From contig JAYKAV010001997.1 of the NCBI GenBank assembly GCA_035582835.1, forward strand, positions 1,128,764 through 1,192,763: DNA of 64,000 nt, read 5' to 3'. Position 1 is the first letter of the stretch. The number at the start of each line of letters is the position of its first letter. The notes beneath the pieces are model-generated. The model saw only the letters and a program-made list of their open reading frames with translations. It was not told where the DNA came from and searched no databases. Shown here one piece after another: positions 35,601-48,986 of this stretch. A program made the position numbers and the translations under genes. The DNA comes from Phoebastria nigripes (lineage: Eukaryota > Chordata > Aves > Procellariiformes > Diomedeidae).

Positions 35601-37231
35601 TTCCAAAATACTTTTGTCTTGAACAGCTGCAAGAAGAATTTAACTTTGTTACTGAAGAAGAGATTAAAAAGTGTAAATGCTTCCAGCTGTTGCAATTTAG
35701 AACTTTAAGTAGTTAAACTGCTAATTTCAACAAGTACCTCTGTCTGTAGGGATATACCACATACAATATTTCAGGAATTTAGTATTTCAGATACAGTGTT
35801 TGTTTTAACTTGTATGTGAGAAATTGTATTAACTTTAATCTCTGACTTTTTTTTTTTATATTTTCCGAATCCAGCTTTCCTGTTCCTTTATATGTTTATG
35901 TAGCAGCGAATTTAGTTCATTATCAACTTAGGTCCTGATTCATATCTATGTATGCTACCTCCTTTATTTCCTACTTTCAACACATTTGGATTAACTGTAA
36001 TTAGAAGCATATTAGAAATATTAGTTAACATTACAAATTATGTGATCCAAATCGAATAAGAAATCTATTATAGCTTGCAAAATTTTACTTATAGATATTA
36101 GGGCTAGAAATTACGATACTTTGAACAAAATAAACTATTTTTCCCTCAACTTAAATGTCCTCAAAGTGAACCTCTGGGGAAAAACTTTAAAATGTAGTTG
36201 AAAACTAATATTTTGATTAGATACTGCCTCTAGCGTGCTGATTTTTGTAGACTGGAAGACTTCTCACACGTTCTTTATAGATGGGACTGTATATCCCATG
36301 AAACATTGTGAGCCCTCACACTGAGCTGCCACAGTTTATCATGAGATGAAGTTCTGAGGCAGATAGAGACCCAGCAAAGGCAATGGCACTAAAGAAATAC
36401 GGACATTATTCCGTTTAAATGTTTCTGGTTTTGGAAAGATTCTGGGTTCTTTAAAGTGTTCAACTTTTCAGCTACAATTAGAAATTTCCTAAGAAACCTG
36501 GCATTCTCTGAAATACTTTTGCTGTTGAAATTCTGGGTTGACTTTCTTCAGCAAGCCAACTGATATGAACTTCTGTCTTTTCCTTTGTTAAAAAGTCTTA
36601 TAGCTCCTCTTTCAGTTAGTCATTTTAAGAATTGGATATCATGATGGAATGTATCACACCCCTAGAAGAGTTGTCCTAATAATTAGTTATTCACAATGTT
36701 TTATTTCTGCCATGTACATCCAGTTTAAATTTATCAAGATTCAACTTCCTGGAATCATTTTTTGGTATGCCCATATCTGCTAGTTTAGGAGCCCATACTA
36801 GATATGTTCTTGTGCAGACACTGGTAGGCTGTTGGTAACTCTCTGTATTTATAATGTTAAATTGAGTTTCTTCAGTCTGTCTCTAGAATGCAAGTTTTCT
36901 TGTAAATTTTTCTTGCAACTCTTTCTGAAGCTTTCCCATTCATTAAATTCATAAATTAGGGGGTTTTTTTTGGTAATAAATATTTTCATAGCACTCTGTC
37001 TTTATGCCAAGATTAGCAATGAAATTCTTGGTTCTTAAACTCTTTCATGCAGAGAATGGGTGTATTCTGGGAGTTATTAGCTTTTGAGGTCCATTTTTAT
37101 GGAGATTTTCTGTAGAGTTTCCTGTCAGTGCTTGTTTTTCTTTATTGTTGCCCTTAGGGTCAGAAAAAAATTGTGTGGATTTCTGAGTCATACAGTGAAC
37201 TTATATGGAAATAAAGCCTGTGATAATGATT

Positions 37232-37302
37232 GGTATAAACAACTGACACAAATATTGATAATGAGGTATAAACAACTGACATAAAATATATTGATAATAT
37301 GA
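37232..37302 (+). repeat. two-copy imperfect tandem repeat
   Basis: ggtataaacaactgaca begins both copies and ttgataat(at)ga closes them. Copy 1 is 33 bp (37232-37264) and copy 2 is 38 bp (37265-37302), differing by a small AT insertion and substitutions. A third partial start, ggtat, follows. It has the form of a simple local duplication. Confidence 0.9.
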
Positions 37303-39170
37303 GGTATCTGCTATCTCAGTTCTAAAAACCTTGAATAGCATGGTGACCTTTTGAAAAATCATTTCCTGAGTAACTACTTCCAGTTATTATCATTATAGGC
37401 ATTATACAATTATTTTAGACCTTTCTTGTAAGCGTATGTATCAACATACGTGCTGCACTATCAGTGACAGCTGTGCACAGGGCTATTCATTGGATGTTTA
37501 CTTGAAGAGCTGTAGATTTAAAAAATTCTAGTAATTTCAAAGAAATATGTAACTGCATGTGCAGATGCCAGAAGAAGCAGCTAGCTGAGTTGCCTACTCA
37601 TCTATTGAATATCTTATGAGTAAACTGCCAGGTAAAAGAGGGAGCTGAAAGGTATAAGTAAGTGGCAGAAAAACACTGGTATCATAATGAAGAAAAGTGT
37701 TGCTTTACCTGTGTAACCAGAACCTGACATGTCTGCCTTTATAATATTACAAAGTTTTGATCTTCTTTCTTTTCTTTGAGCTCTAGACCCCTTGTCAAGA
37801 CTTCTGTCTTGATGTTTTCTGTCTTGACAACAACCTTTTCCTATATTGCCCTATTACTGTTCTCCAGTTAGCTCAAAATCTGCCATTAGAGGGAACTTTT
37901 CAGGTGTTTTGATACGAAGCAGACAGCTTCTCTTTCCGTGATGCTCAGGGAAGATTGAGAGCTAGTGAAATGAGAGACTGTTCACAACACTGTGAGAACC
38001 CTTCATCTGATACAGGAGTTCCTCTAGGATACTGCAACTATAATTTGGAATAGTTATTTTGCTGTTCTGTGGGGCTTTTTTGCTAGATGTCATTTTTTGT
38101 ATCAGTTTGAAAAGGTGAACTCTGAGCTTGGGACTCTTGAGTCTTTGATCTGCACAAGCACCGTCTTGCATCCAGCAGCACTTACTAGTTCAAAGTGCAG
38201 TGCTGTATGAAAATCATACATCTGACTTCCATGGGCTTTGGAAATGATATGACTGCATCAACACTATGCTGCATCTTGAGGTAAGAAAACCGGCTAGATG
38301 CAAGCTAGCATATGAGGAACCAGTTCTGGTATCTATACCTGCAGCACTGTACTTGTTTAATCTGCCAACAAATAGTTTTAGCTTTGTGTTCTCAATTATG
38401 TCATCTTTGCATTTTGGTAGGATGTGTTGTAAGTGTTGCAATGGCCACTCATATGAGAAAGAACTGGCATGGATCAGTTGCAATTCTGTTTTCAGCTCCT
38501 CTGGAGCAACTGAAAGTAATATAAAATATAAAATATTCCTATGGTATTTACACAACTCTGTAGGAAGTTTGGTTCTAATAAAAGCAAGGTGATAAGATTT
38601 TTAAATTTTCAGAGTGATGATATTCTACAGTGTCCAGAAGTACATATAACAACTGCAGTGGGTATTATTGTTTGTGATTACTCTTTGTGTCTCTGTACAT
38701 CTTAGAGCTGATGTGAAGACAGCCCCCCACTTTGCTACTGTGATTCCAAAATAGCCTTTTCCCAAAACCTTTTAAGGAAGTGCTTCTTTTGTCCGATTTG
38801 TGACTACAATGAAAGGTGGGGGCATGTTTCCCTCATGATGAGGAGAGCATGAAGGCCTGAAGGAGGAACTGAAATGAAGTTTGTCTGAGCAACACAAAGA
38901 GTTCAGAGAAGAATAGAAAGTTCAGTCGCAATATTTGGATTATTCTATTCAAGCTCCAGACTCTGCACTCAGCCATAGCTGATGCCTATCGTGAGAATAT
39001 AGACAGTAGGAAGTTTGGGAGAAAAGAGTGAATTAGGGGGTATTTAGAATATAGCTGTGTTTGCAATAAAATTTTTAATTGGCTATTTTACAGATTCCTT
39101 TTATTTAAATTACCTTTGCAATTTGAATAGGATCGTGGAAAGTGAATTGCAGAATATTGGAGGTCTTAAC

Positions 39171-39256
39171 ATCATAGAATAGAATCATAGAATCATTTAG
39201 GTTGGAAAAGACCCTTAAGATCATTGAGTCCAACCATAAACCTAATACTACTAAGT
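39171..39256 (-). mobile_element. CR1 LINE 3' end fragment
   Basis: Read on the minus strand this is tttggttggactcaatgatc-type CR1 sequence, with cttaagggtcttttccaacc and then the terminal repeats attctatgattctattctatg. These octamer-like repeats are the hallmark of CR1 3' ends. It is a short, 5'-truncated copy. Confidence 0.88.
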
Positions 39257-42200
39257 CAATTTCATTTTACAAATTCCTTAGATTTTAATGTTTAAGAACG
39301 TTATTCCAAGATTTCTCTTCCACTTCTCTGAGACTAGAAGACTAGCAAAAGACTGTTTCCCAAGAGAATTTGTCACAGGATGTGTCCTGGGAGAAGTCCA
39401 CTCCTGTTGTTCTCTTCAAGTGTTGGTGTCCTTTTCCAGAACTTAGTGAGTAGAATCCTTTGAGGAGGATATAAACAATTAGTATTTCCTTTTATTTCAT
39501 ATGATATAATTTGAATCAAATGGATTTAATACCTTAAATACCATCTCTTATACTGTATTAAAGTGATTTTATGTAATACAGACCTGTGAGCAAAAATACA
39601 TAATTGTAGTGCATTTCATGTGACTATACCACAAGTTTTACTTGGATACATTGAATAAGACATTTATTTCCTACAGAAGTGTGTGATGGGCAGAATTTGA
39701 AAGATAATACAATTTTTAACCATCGTTGCAACAATCAAACCTCAACTATCATCCACTGAAAATAGTTCAAAATAATTTAAATTGAGTATCAGTTTAGTAG
39801 GTATGTTTATTCATTAAGAATTGCAAAATAGGATGGATTAATGCCTTGGAGCCCACAATATTATTTACCTACATGATTTTCCTCTGTAGTCAGGCTTTGA
39901 AGTTACAAATCAAAGTAATTTGTATGTTCTAGTTTATAGGACACTAAAAAGAAACAGTTCTTCAAAGAGCATGTATTTTTAAAAGAAATGTAAAGCACAA
40001 TTTCCAAACAGAAGAAATAATAACTTGTGGTTTTAACAACGAAGGAAGAAGAGTTTTAGTAATGAACTGTATTAAAGGTGCTGAATCTGCCACAAGAGCT
40101 AGTGGATGTTTATCCTAACTTAAGTAAGTATGAGTTTATTTTTTAGCATTCAGTAAAAAAAACAGAACTTGTGAAATTAGACTTTGACTCACAATTTAAC
40201 ACTAATTGATAACTTGCTGGTAGTGGCTATAGAAGCTAATCCAGTAGAGTGTAATTTTTATCATAAATTCTATAGAGGGTTTTTAAATAATGTGGATTGT
40301 GGTTCATTCACTACTATTTATTACGTGTATACTCTTACTTACATATATTTTAATTTTTGTAGTTCCTTTTTTCTTGACTTGTGTCTTTAATACTTTATGG
40401 ATCAAACACACTGGATGAAAATGATGTTGATATTTAGAGGACATCTGAAGTAAAAATTGCATAATAAATAGTAAATGTAAATGAGGTGGGAGATTACTGA
40501 AACAATCTGTTTTAAGTTCATTTAAATTCTTGCAGAATAATTATTTGCTTTACAGAGAGGAAAAATGTAAAATCTTTAATTGCTAGCTAAATACAGACTA
40601 TATGATTTGCTATGATAGTCAAACCCCTGTATGGAAATAACCATATAATAATGCAGTTCCAGGGAAGTTTTCAAGCTGAATTATGCAAACCCTGGCAACT
40701 CTTTCCTCAAAGAGCTCTAGAGGAAGTGTGTGGGGCAGAGGAAGAAAGGGATTCTCTTAAAAACACACAAATTTTTTGTATCTAGGAGAGAAACAGTATT
40801 ACAGAGAGGAAACAGAATTTCTGGTAAACAGTTTATTTGTCATACTTTTGCGTGTAGTATTGCATCAGTTTGGCTGTGGGAAATAAGAACAACATGCAGT
40901 ACTCTTGTGTAAATATTTTCTATATTTTTGGGAAAAAAGCATGGGTACTTTTGGGAATGTCTGTTTTAGAAGCAAGTTTTTAATTCAGTAAATGTTTGCA
41001 CTTTTTTACTTCTGTGCCTAAGAAAAGCATACAGCATATGAAGTGCTTAGCAGAATCAAATATACATCTATTATACCACAAAAATTTATTGAAAAGTAAC
41101 TGCTTTACTGTATCAAGTCTAGGAAAGTCCTCTGCTTTCTGCATTTAGTCAGATCCACTAAGTGGAAGGTGCAAGAAATCCTGTCATAGACACTTATTGA
41201 CTAATTTGCATTAAGAGATATTTCTTCCTTACCTCCATTAGTATTTGGCTTCAATCCTGAATAAGCATTTACGTAGCTAATGAAATCAATCTCTTGAAAA
41301 TCCTGCTAAGCTCTTGCCCTCATTGAAAGCTGTGATAATTTGTTCTAGTTAATTTTGTATTTAAATACATTGCCTTTCAGTTCCACTAAATGTTCCTTGT
41401 TTTTCTTTTTTTAAATAATGGGAGAGATGAGTAAGAACACCAATTTTACCCCGTCTGTTCTATTATTTTGCACCCCTCTGCTGTTGGCTCTCACTACACT
41501 CTTCTTTAAGCAATACCAATTTTTTCAGTTCGTCAGTGCAGTCACTGCAATTGTATGAGGTAAAATTAAATACTTACGGAAGTTGATGCCTTTAATCCTG
41601 TTTTTTCAACATACAGTAGTATTTATGAGACAACTGTCATTTGTGCTGTAATTATTCTTTTGACATATGAAAGACTTTGATCTATTCACACTTGTCCTGC
41701 ACCTTTTTTAAAGGAAAGAGAACAATTTGTAAAAGGTTGCAGAAGAAAGCACTGCTTTAAATCTGTTTTATAGTCTTACTGCAAGTATGTAAGAAAGCTA
41801 AATAGCCTTTTTACTTTCTTTTCCACTGGAAGTGTACATCATTGCTGATACCTATTTTGTGTTGATATAGGGGGGAAAAAATGGCATTTGTACCAACTCT
41901 GGGAAATTCTTTTGGAATCTCTTAATGGGGCTGTATTGCAAGGGGATTTGTTACAAGGAGTTCGATACATTTTTATCCCCTCCAGAATGTTGACTGCTTT
42001 GTAAATGGGGAGAATGTAAGAATGTGGAGTTAAATCAGCAGGGAGATAGAATGGTTTCCTGTTAAATATAAACCAATGCATGTACTAACGTAAGTATAAA
42101 CAGGAATATGTAAACAGGGAATGGCTTATGGAAACAAACAAAACAGGCAGCATTCTTGAAGAGAAAGTGGTGATGGAAGTGCTTCCAAGCTACTTTTGTG

Positions 42201-43539
42201 TTCTCACAATCTAGTTGATCGAGAAAGTGGAAGAAAATTCTTGATGTATCTTAGCCTTTTTGGTCTCTCCTAGGTGTAGTGCTGCATGCTTGCTACCTTT
42301 TTACCAACTAGTTCCCCTAAGTCTTAGGAGACTTTACAAGAAATTCTCAAAACAGAACCATCTCTCTGTTGAGGGAGGCTCCCTTTAGAGCACATAATCT
42401 GAACCCAGGTATAGAAGCCTGATGGGGACTTTTCTCCTAGTAGAGAACCTGTTTCACAGTAGGATCTTATCCTATTTCACATCTGTCATTCAACAGTCTT
42501 TTGGATGCATGGCTACACACCCACTCCTTCATCTGTCAATGAAGATAGTCTTCTAGGTATTCATAATCTCTGCTAAAAGGGTATGGAATATCCAAGTCCT
42601 TGGAGATTGTCCTTATTGTGCCACAGTGAACAAGTACTAAGATAAGATACAAGCACTGAGATACGATGTAAGGCCAGAAGCATAGAACCGCTCTCCAAAA
42701 TACAAGCACTTTCCCTGGAAACTCAGTCTCTGTGGCATTTCTGAAGAGTCTCTCCATCTCTGCAGCAATACCATCTGGAGTGCCATTTACCCTCCTGCAA
42801 AATCTATGCATCTAAACGTATTGCAACACTTAGCAAAACATTACTGTGGTCGGTGTCTTAAAAACAAACAAAACAACTGGAAAACTCTTCTCTAAGCAAC
42901 ATAGCTGATAGGTGGTTGGAATGCAAATGTGCATATAGTTGACCTCTGTAGAAAAGGGTAAAGCAGAACACCATTTGGCAAAATCTTTCACAACATTGTG
43001 CTGACAATAGGCATATTCACAATCTGCCCTTCTCTTCTGCTGTGGAGTTCCATTAATAAATCTGTAGGTCAAACTGAAAGGAGAGTGAGTCTTAGAAGTA
43101 CCCAGTCTGATGGGCTTGAGTACTGGAACATCCATAGTGTAACTGTGCCAATGTGTCAATACATATACAATGATTTTCAGTTACTTCCATTCAATTGTTT
43201 GTTTTAATTTTCTGAAAATTTCTAAGTAACGCTTTACATATCTTTCTTTGTTTTCTTAAATATGATAAAGATACCTAGATACCTGAAGATGCATAGAAAA
43301 AGGTGTTTAAGGAGAAAATGATTCTTGACAAGTAAGAGCTTGGTTACCAGATAAACTGATTGAGTCCATAAAAGGTAATTGTAAAATGCTTCATTTAAAC
43401 TACAAGCATTGCATATATAGTAGAACATCTTTTGTATATGAAAAGGTTTTACCTAGAGAGCGGATATTGATAAAGATACGTAACCATTTTTTTTTTTCTT
43501 AAACAATCCTTCCAAGTTGCAGTTACAGCTGTAATACTT

Positions 43540-43558
43540 CCCCCCCCCCCCCCCCCCC
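43540..43558 (+). repeat. poly(C) tract, 19 bp
   Basis: An uninterrupted run of 19 C (19 G on the other strand), preceded by tt and followed by ag. Long pure C runs are rare in AT-rich vertebrate DNA. A second one lies 2.2 kb away. Confidence 0.95.
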
Positions 43559-45779
43559 AGTTATCAGATACCATATCCAGATGTCATACATGGTATGGAA
43601 TAAACTATAAATTGGCATTCTAATGGCTGTAAATCTCCTAGTAATTAATGACTGATCAGCGTGAAAAAATTCCTACAGAATATATAGCCTTAGAGTCTTT
43701 TAAATTATTCATAGAATATGGAAAATGCATACTTTCTTTTAAGAGAGCTTTAATGGGTTGTTCTATGGAAGTGTTCTTTTATCTTGCTCTTTCAGGAGAG
43801 TAAATTCCAATGTTCAAAGAAAAGCAAGTAGTATTTCTAAACAGTTCTAGAATGCATATACAAGCTAATAGNTGTGATAACAACTTAACTGACTTGCACT
43901 GGTGAATATGAATGTTATGTACTGAGACTCAGGTTTGCAGTTTTAACACCTGTAAGTCCTCCTTAAGTCTCCCTTCTTCTCTTGGTAGGACTGGCAGCAG
44001 AAGCCCACATCCTTGGTTGCACTGAGAATTTTTAAAAACCTGAAGCTACTTTCTGTATAGTTACTCTTTAATTATTCAGTTATAAGTTGGGTGTGGTGTT
44101 TTTTTTTTTTTGAATGTTTAGTAGCAAATGCTTTCCTTTGTCAAAATGCATGTCTTGTTTATTGAAGTTTTAGAAATTTATTACATAACATTTAATTACA
44201 GGGAAAGAGCAAAATGTGTAATGTAAACTTAACAGAGGTATGTGTTTGTGCCATAACTTCTAAAATATCATTGTAATGGGGACTAAAAATAACAGTTTGT
44301 ATTTTGTTATTGCCGCTTTACTTGGTGTTTTAAAAAAATTGCTGTTGACAACCTTGTAATAAAATAAGACTAACTGGGCACTTGTGTTCAGTTAGATAAG
44401 GCCTTATCCACTCAAGAGATTTTTGTTCCTGTGAACATTCAGAATGTAGAGCTAATAAATTATTAAAGGCGGATGCTGAATTACTTTGTGGCTTATATAT
44501 TCTTAACAGCAGTATTACAGTTGCAAAAAATCTTTATTTTTGGTGATGTGCCAGTCACTAAAATGTTAACTTTGACTTTCATCTTTTATCTTTTAAGCTA
44601 AATTTGCAATGCTGGAAGAATATAAATATCCTCTTATTTAATGTAGATAATGAACCTGGGTCATGGGAAGCAGAGATAAAGCTTTTCTTGTTACGTACAA
44701 ACACAAAATGCCTCAGACTTGCAATTTAAAATCTGAAGTTGAGACTTTTACTGAAATATTGAAGTGAAAAGTAGCTGGCAGTCCTTTTAATTGTTAGAGA
44801 CTCATAAATGTCATGGGTAGTTCCTATTTTGTAATTACAGTAAAAAATAGAAAAATTTGAGATTTCAAGGAGACAGTCTAGACAGACTTGACTTTTGCTG
44901 CCCTAAGGGTGAGGACAAAACTTTCCAGATCAAAGTATCCATGTAATATGCATGCCACCACCATACTGGAGCATTGCCCTTGTTCCTTACTGGGACACAG
45001 TAGAGCTTGCTCTCCCTCTGTCTCTACGCCCTCTAGAAGGGTTTTCACAATCAGAGTTTATTCCTAAATGGATGGGTGGCAAGCTAACAGAGACCTCCAC
45101 AATGTCATTTTCTAACTTCAGAGGAATTAAATTCTATGCAACCTACTTAATTTTTGGAGCTCTAGCCATAATCACATAGCCTTGTTAGAAGTGTGAAATG
45201 TGCACATTAGGAAGAACTAGAATTTCTTTCAGTAAGGAGCAGTTATCAAAAATTGTAAGCATCCAAAAATATTTCTGCTAGGATGCATCACATGATTTTA
45301 TGCTGCCTTTGGCACGATTGAGCCTTCGCAGCTACTGTAAATAACCTAAGCAGGTGTAGCTCTTGATGAAAGGCTATTCCCACATCTTCTCCTAAATGAC
45401 TTCTAGTATTAGAAGTACAAGATTGCCAGTATCGCTGCTTTTTTTTTTTTTTTTTTAAAATGGGAACAAAATGAATTCAGCCCCCTGCTCTTGGAACTAC
45501 TACACTTCTTTTGGTTTTGATTTCTTTGTTACAGCTGTGCACTAGACACACTGTTGAAGTGGACAATATTTAGCATATGCTGTAGGTGCAATTAGTTTTA
45601 AAGCCCCTTCCTGCATGATTTCCTTCCTGATTTTTTTTTTTTTTAATTGTAAAGTCAGCATGTTCCTGAAGCTTATTATTGTGTCACAGAAAGGGTGGGA
45701 AGAAGAAAGTCCTTACATGTTCAGCCCATACACAGGGATGATGCAAGACAGATTAGGGTCAGTCTTCATCTTTAACACA

Positions 45780-45796
45780 CCCCCCCCCCCCCCCCC
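45780..45796 (+). repeat. poly(C) tract, 17 bp
   Basis: An uninterrupted run of 17 C that reads as G17 in the direction of CCNJ transcription. It lies about 45 bp past the likely CCNJ poly(A) signal, where G- or GU-rich downstream elements help cleavage or pausing. Confidence 0.95.
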
Positions 45797-45819
45797 AAAA
45801 AAGCATAATACACACTGGA

Positions 45820-48574
45820 GCCTTCTTACTCAAAACTAGTTTTATTTTTAAAAATAAGTTGAATGCATAGCACTCACAAAGATTCCATTGTTTTGGACAT
45901 TTTGCATTTAGGAGCACCATTCTTATTTATGCCATAAAAACCACATTTTGGTTCTAATAGTAAGAACAGTGTATTTTTAATGTACACTGGTAAAGCCCTT
46001 TTAAATAATACATTGAAACTGTTCAGTGTACATTTTCTCTGTAGTCATTATGCAGCTGTAGTGTCAGAAAAAACTTAGTCTAAGTAATAAATTAAAAACA
46101 AACAGCATGTAGTGGATCTTTTTATAGTTGACCTAATGTCTTAAAATAGTCAAATAAAAAATACCCTATTAAATGTAAGTTTGCAGTATTAACTAACTGA
46201 ATAAGCCCCCCGCCCATTATAATTCCAGTGTTAAGTATTAGTTAAATTTTTATATATCAAATGCCTATGGGATAAGTTTACTAATACCCCAAAAAAGAAG
46301 AGCCTATACTGCTGTGTCACAAATAAAGATGACAAGTTAGCTGATTTAAAGATTTTACAGAAAAAATTGCTACAGGCATCTGCTGTTATTTCAAGTCATG
46401 GTCTATTACAAGACTGTACATTCATATAAATCAGAGGTAGTTAGAGCACTGAGGACTTGGACATAGCATTGCAACAAAATGAAACCGGCAGAAGGAAGTC
46501 TGTTTCCCTCTTAAATGGGTAACAATGCTGAATAAAAAGCATGGCATCTTATGAGGTGGAAAGTCTCTACTTAACACTACTCTCAGACATGGGGAAATAT
46601 TCATTAAGAGATGAAGAGAGGAGGGAAAAAAACCCAAAACCAAACCAACTTGCACTTTAATTAAGAATTGACCACACTGCCTATTTCAAAGTTGATTCTC
46701 TAGCATAAAGCAGAGAGGGTCATTTCTTTCATTCACCCTCCTATCCCTCCTGACTTGCACAAATATGCTACAAAAGCCCACAAAAAAATTGGGATTTATG
46801 CAAAAAAACCAAACCAAGAGAAACAGGATTTCTTCTCCTCAACGATAAATAGGTTTTTGTAGCATGTTATCATTCAGCCCCAGAAAGAATGAACACAGCT
46901 GTCCTCCCTCCATTCTGAACATTATGGTAAGGCCCCCTTCTCCTGTGATAAATAGCCTTCATCTTAATATTGATAATGTATCTTAATTGCCCCTACTTTC
47001 AAAACAGTCTCACAATACTTCAGTGTCATTAGATGGTACACAATTTTAAGTGCTGCCACTAAGACAGGGGACAAGAAGGTGGTAAAGGAACAAATAAAAC
47101 AAAAAAAGCCTTAAGCCCACATACTATAAAGATACTTTAAAGTAGTAAGAATCCTGTCATCCATACCTCTTCCTCCCATATTCTACCACAGGAGAAAGTT
47201 GGGTATCTTCTTGTATTTAAAAAAAAGTAAATCCTCCATTAACATCTCTACCACCATTTTCATCCAAGAGTTGGACGAGTGAAGCTTTCTACCCTTAGAC
47301 TATCCACTCCACAGGAGATAGTGTAATTCCATAAAGTTATGTAATTAGCACCTTAATTGTGATAAAGCAGTTCAGTCTGCAATATATTTTGATCTACCCA
47401 TTTAGAAGAGTAAATCTCTGCATTTTCTTCTGGAACTCCCAAACAGTAGAAGAAAAAGTTGCCCCACTATTACCTGAGAATTTCCCTCCGCTATAAGCCT
47501 GACAGAACTCGATTTCTATAAGCATTTAACTGTACTTTTTTTGTACAAGTGGTACTGTCAGTACAACTGGAGGATGCTTTCTGTTGGTTAATAATACGTG
47601 GGTGTGTGTGTACACAGAGGAATCACAGCCACTGTAGTAGTTCTGGTACAGTACAAGTTCAGCTGAAACTTTCTCTTTTCTTCAATTACTCAAAACCACA
47701 CTGCTGGGCAGTAGTTCACAACTACATTCTGTGAACGCTAACATATCCCTTTGGTACTCTGCATATAGATGCCCTGAAGAAAAGCTACTCCACTTGCTAT
47801 AGTCTCTTCCCTCTCTACCTTCCTCCCTCAAGTTATACCCAATTAAGTGTACAAACCAGCAGCACAGAGTAATGAGTAGAAAATTCCCTGAGTTAGTATG
47901 AAAGAGTTACTTTAAACATAAAAAGGATAGGGAGGAGAAAAGAAGCAAAAAACATAGCGTCTATCCTGTGAGGTACAAAACTTAAAAACTAGCCAAAATA
48001 CCAGTTAACTCAAATGCCTTAGCCTAAAGCAAGTATCCAACACAAGTGCTGAAAAAGGGGCAAGAGTATGGAGTTAGCCAGATGAGATTTGTTTCTTCCT
48101 GTGGTCCCTATGTATCTGGAGAAGTCTGGCATTCAATGGATTCTTAAGTTTCAGTAAATTTAAAGTAAGTGTTAATACTGTATGGTGGGATTACATAAAT
48201 GTCTTCAAAATAATACTGCATATCTCCTTCATTAAAAGGTAAGTCTGTAGTTAGTCCACAGCTATTTTTCTTTTGACTAGTATTTCAAAGATGTGCATTA
48301 GAAGCACAAGAGTATTCTGAGTGCCAGAGTAAGAACTTATTACCCCCAGGTATACACGTTCTTTTTAGAGGGTGTTCTGTGTGCTTATTTTTTTGCAGTC
48401 TGTATTTGAGCTACGGTACTGGTTGCCAATCCAGTTGTTTTTTTCTGGAAAGACACTTTTTTTATTCAATTTGTTGCCCTCAAACTTATTTGAGGTTTAA
48501 CAAAAAAACAAAACAATTCCCCTCAACACAACTTCCCACCCCAAACAAACAAGCACAAAACCATTTTGTACTTA
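45820..48574 (-). other. CCNJ: CCNJ 3' untranslated region (inferred extent)
   Basis: About 2.7 kb after the CCNJ stop codon, AT-rich and without coding exons or recognised repeats. The limit is set by the AATAAA at 45841-45846 and is an inference. Frames in this region on either strand (for example 46431-46655 minus and 48379-48597 plus) are taken as chance. Confidence 0.55.
45841..45846 (-). terminator. CCNJ: likely CCNJ poly(A) signal
   Basis: tttatt on the plus strand is AATAAA for the minus-strand CCNJ transcript. It lies 2.7 kb after the stop codon, and a G17 tract follows just downstream in the transcript direction. Earlier, weaker signals in the 3'UTR (ATTAAA types) could be used too. 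Confidence 0.5.
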
Positions 48575-48986
48575 TCACCTCTCAAAGCAGGGAGTAATAC
48601 AGGAATATCGTCCATTCACTTGATAACTCCGGTTGTAGGAGACACTTATACATGGCTTCACTTCTAGCGGGACAGCTAGTGACATTGCAGCACCAGTCTG
48701 TACATGGCCTCGAGCCTGAACACTAGACTGTAAGGCAGCAGGGCAAGTCTGAAGTGGGTAAGATGCTGTATGATTAGATGATAATATCTGTTGACAGTTT
48801 TGCTGCTGTGATGTCTGATGGTGATACTGTAATGAAGATTGATGAGCTTGGAGATACTGTGGTATGTGCTGTTGAGCATTAGCCTGCTGGGGAGTTGGAG
48901 CTGGGGTCTGAAATACAGCATGTTGGGCAGTCTGAGCATGTTGTCCTTTTTGCTTGTTTGCTTCCTTCACATCATTATCATGCGCA
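48575..48986 (-). CDS. CCNJ: CCNJ exon 5 (terminal coding exon)
   Basis: A 412-bp exon with acceptor caatttgttttag. It starts [15 protein letters not shown] and runs through a Gln/His/Ser-rich low-complexity region ([23 protein letters not shown]). It closes with [14 protein letters not shown] and then ITPCFER before TGA. This tail differs most from human, as usual for disordered regions. Confidence 0.97.

Larger units (their letters stand above)
27700..45815. other. intergenic region between convergent transcripts
   Basis: About 18 kb with no exon that I can support on either strand. It lies between the possible end of the small plus-strand gene and the end of the CCNJ 3'UTR. It contains an old CR1/L3 LINE piece, a CR1 3' end, a poly(T), two poly(C) tracts and a short tandem repeat, listed separately. 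All open frames are under 115 codons and lack known domains. Confidence 0.6.
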
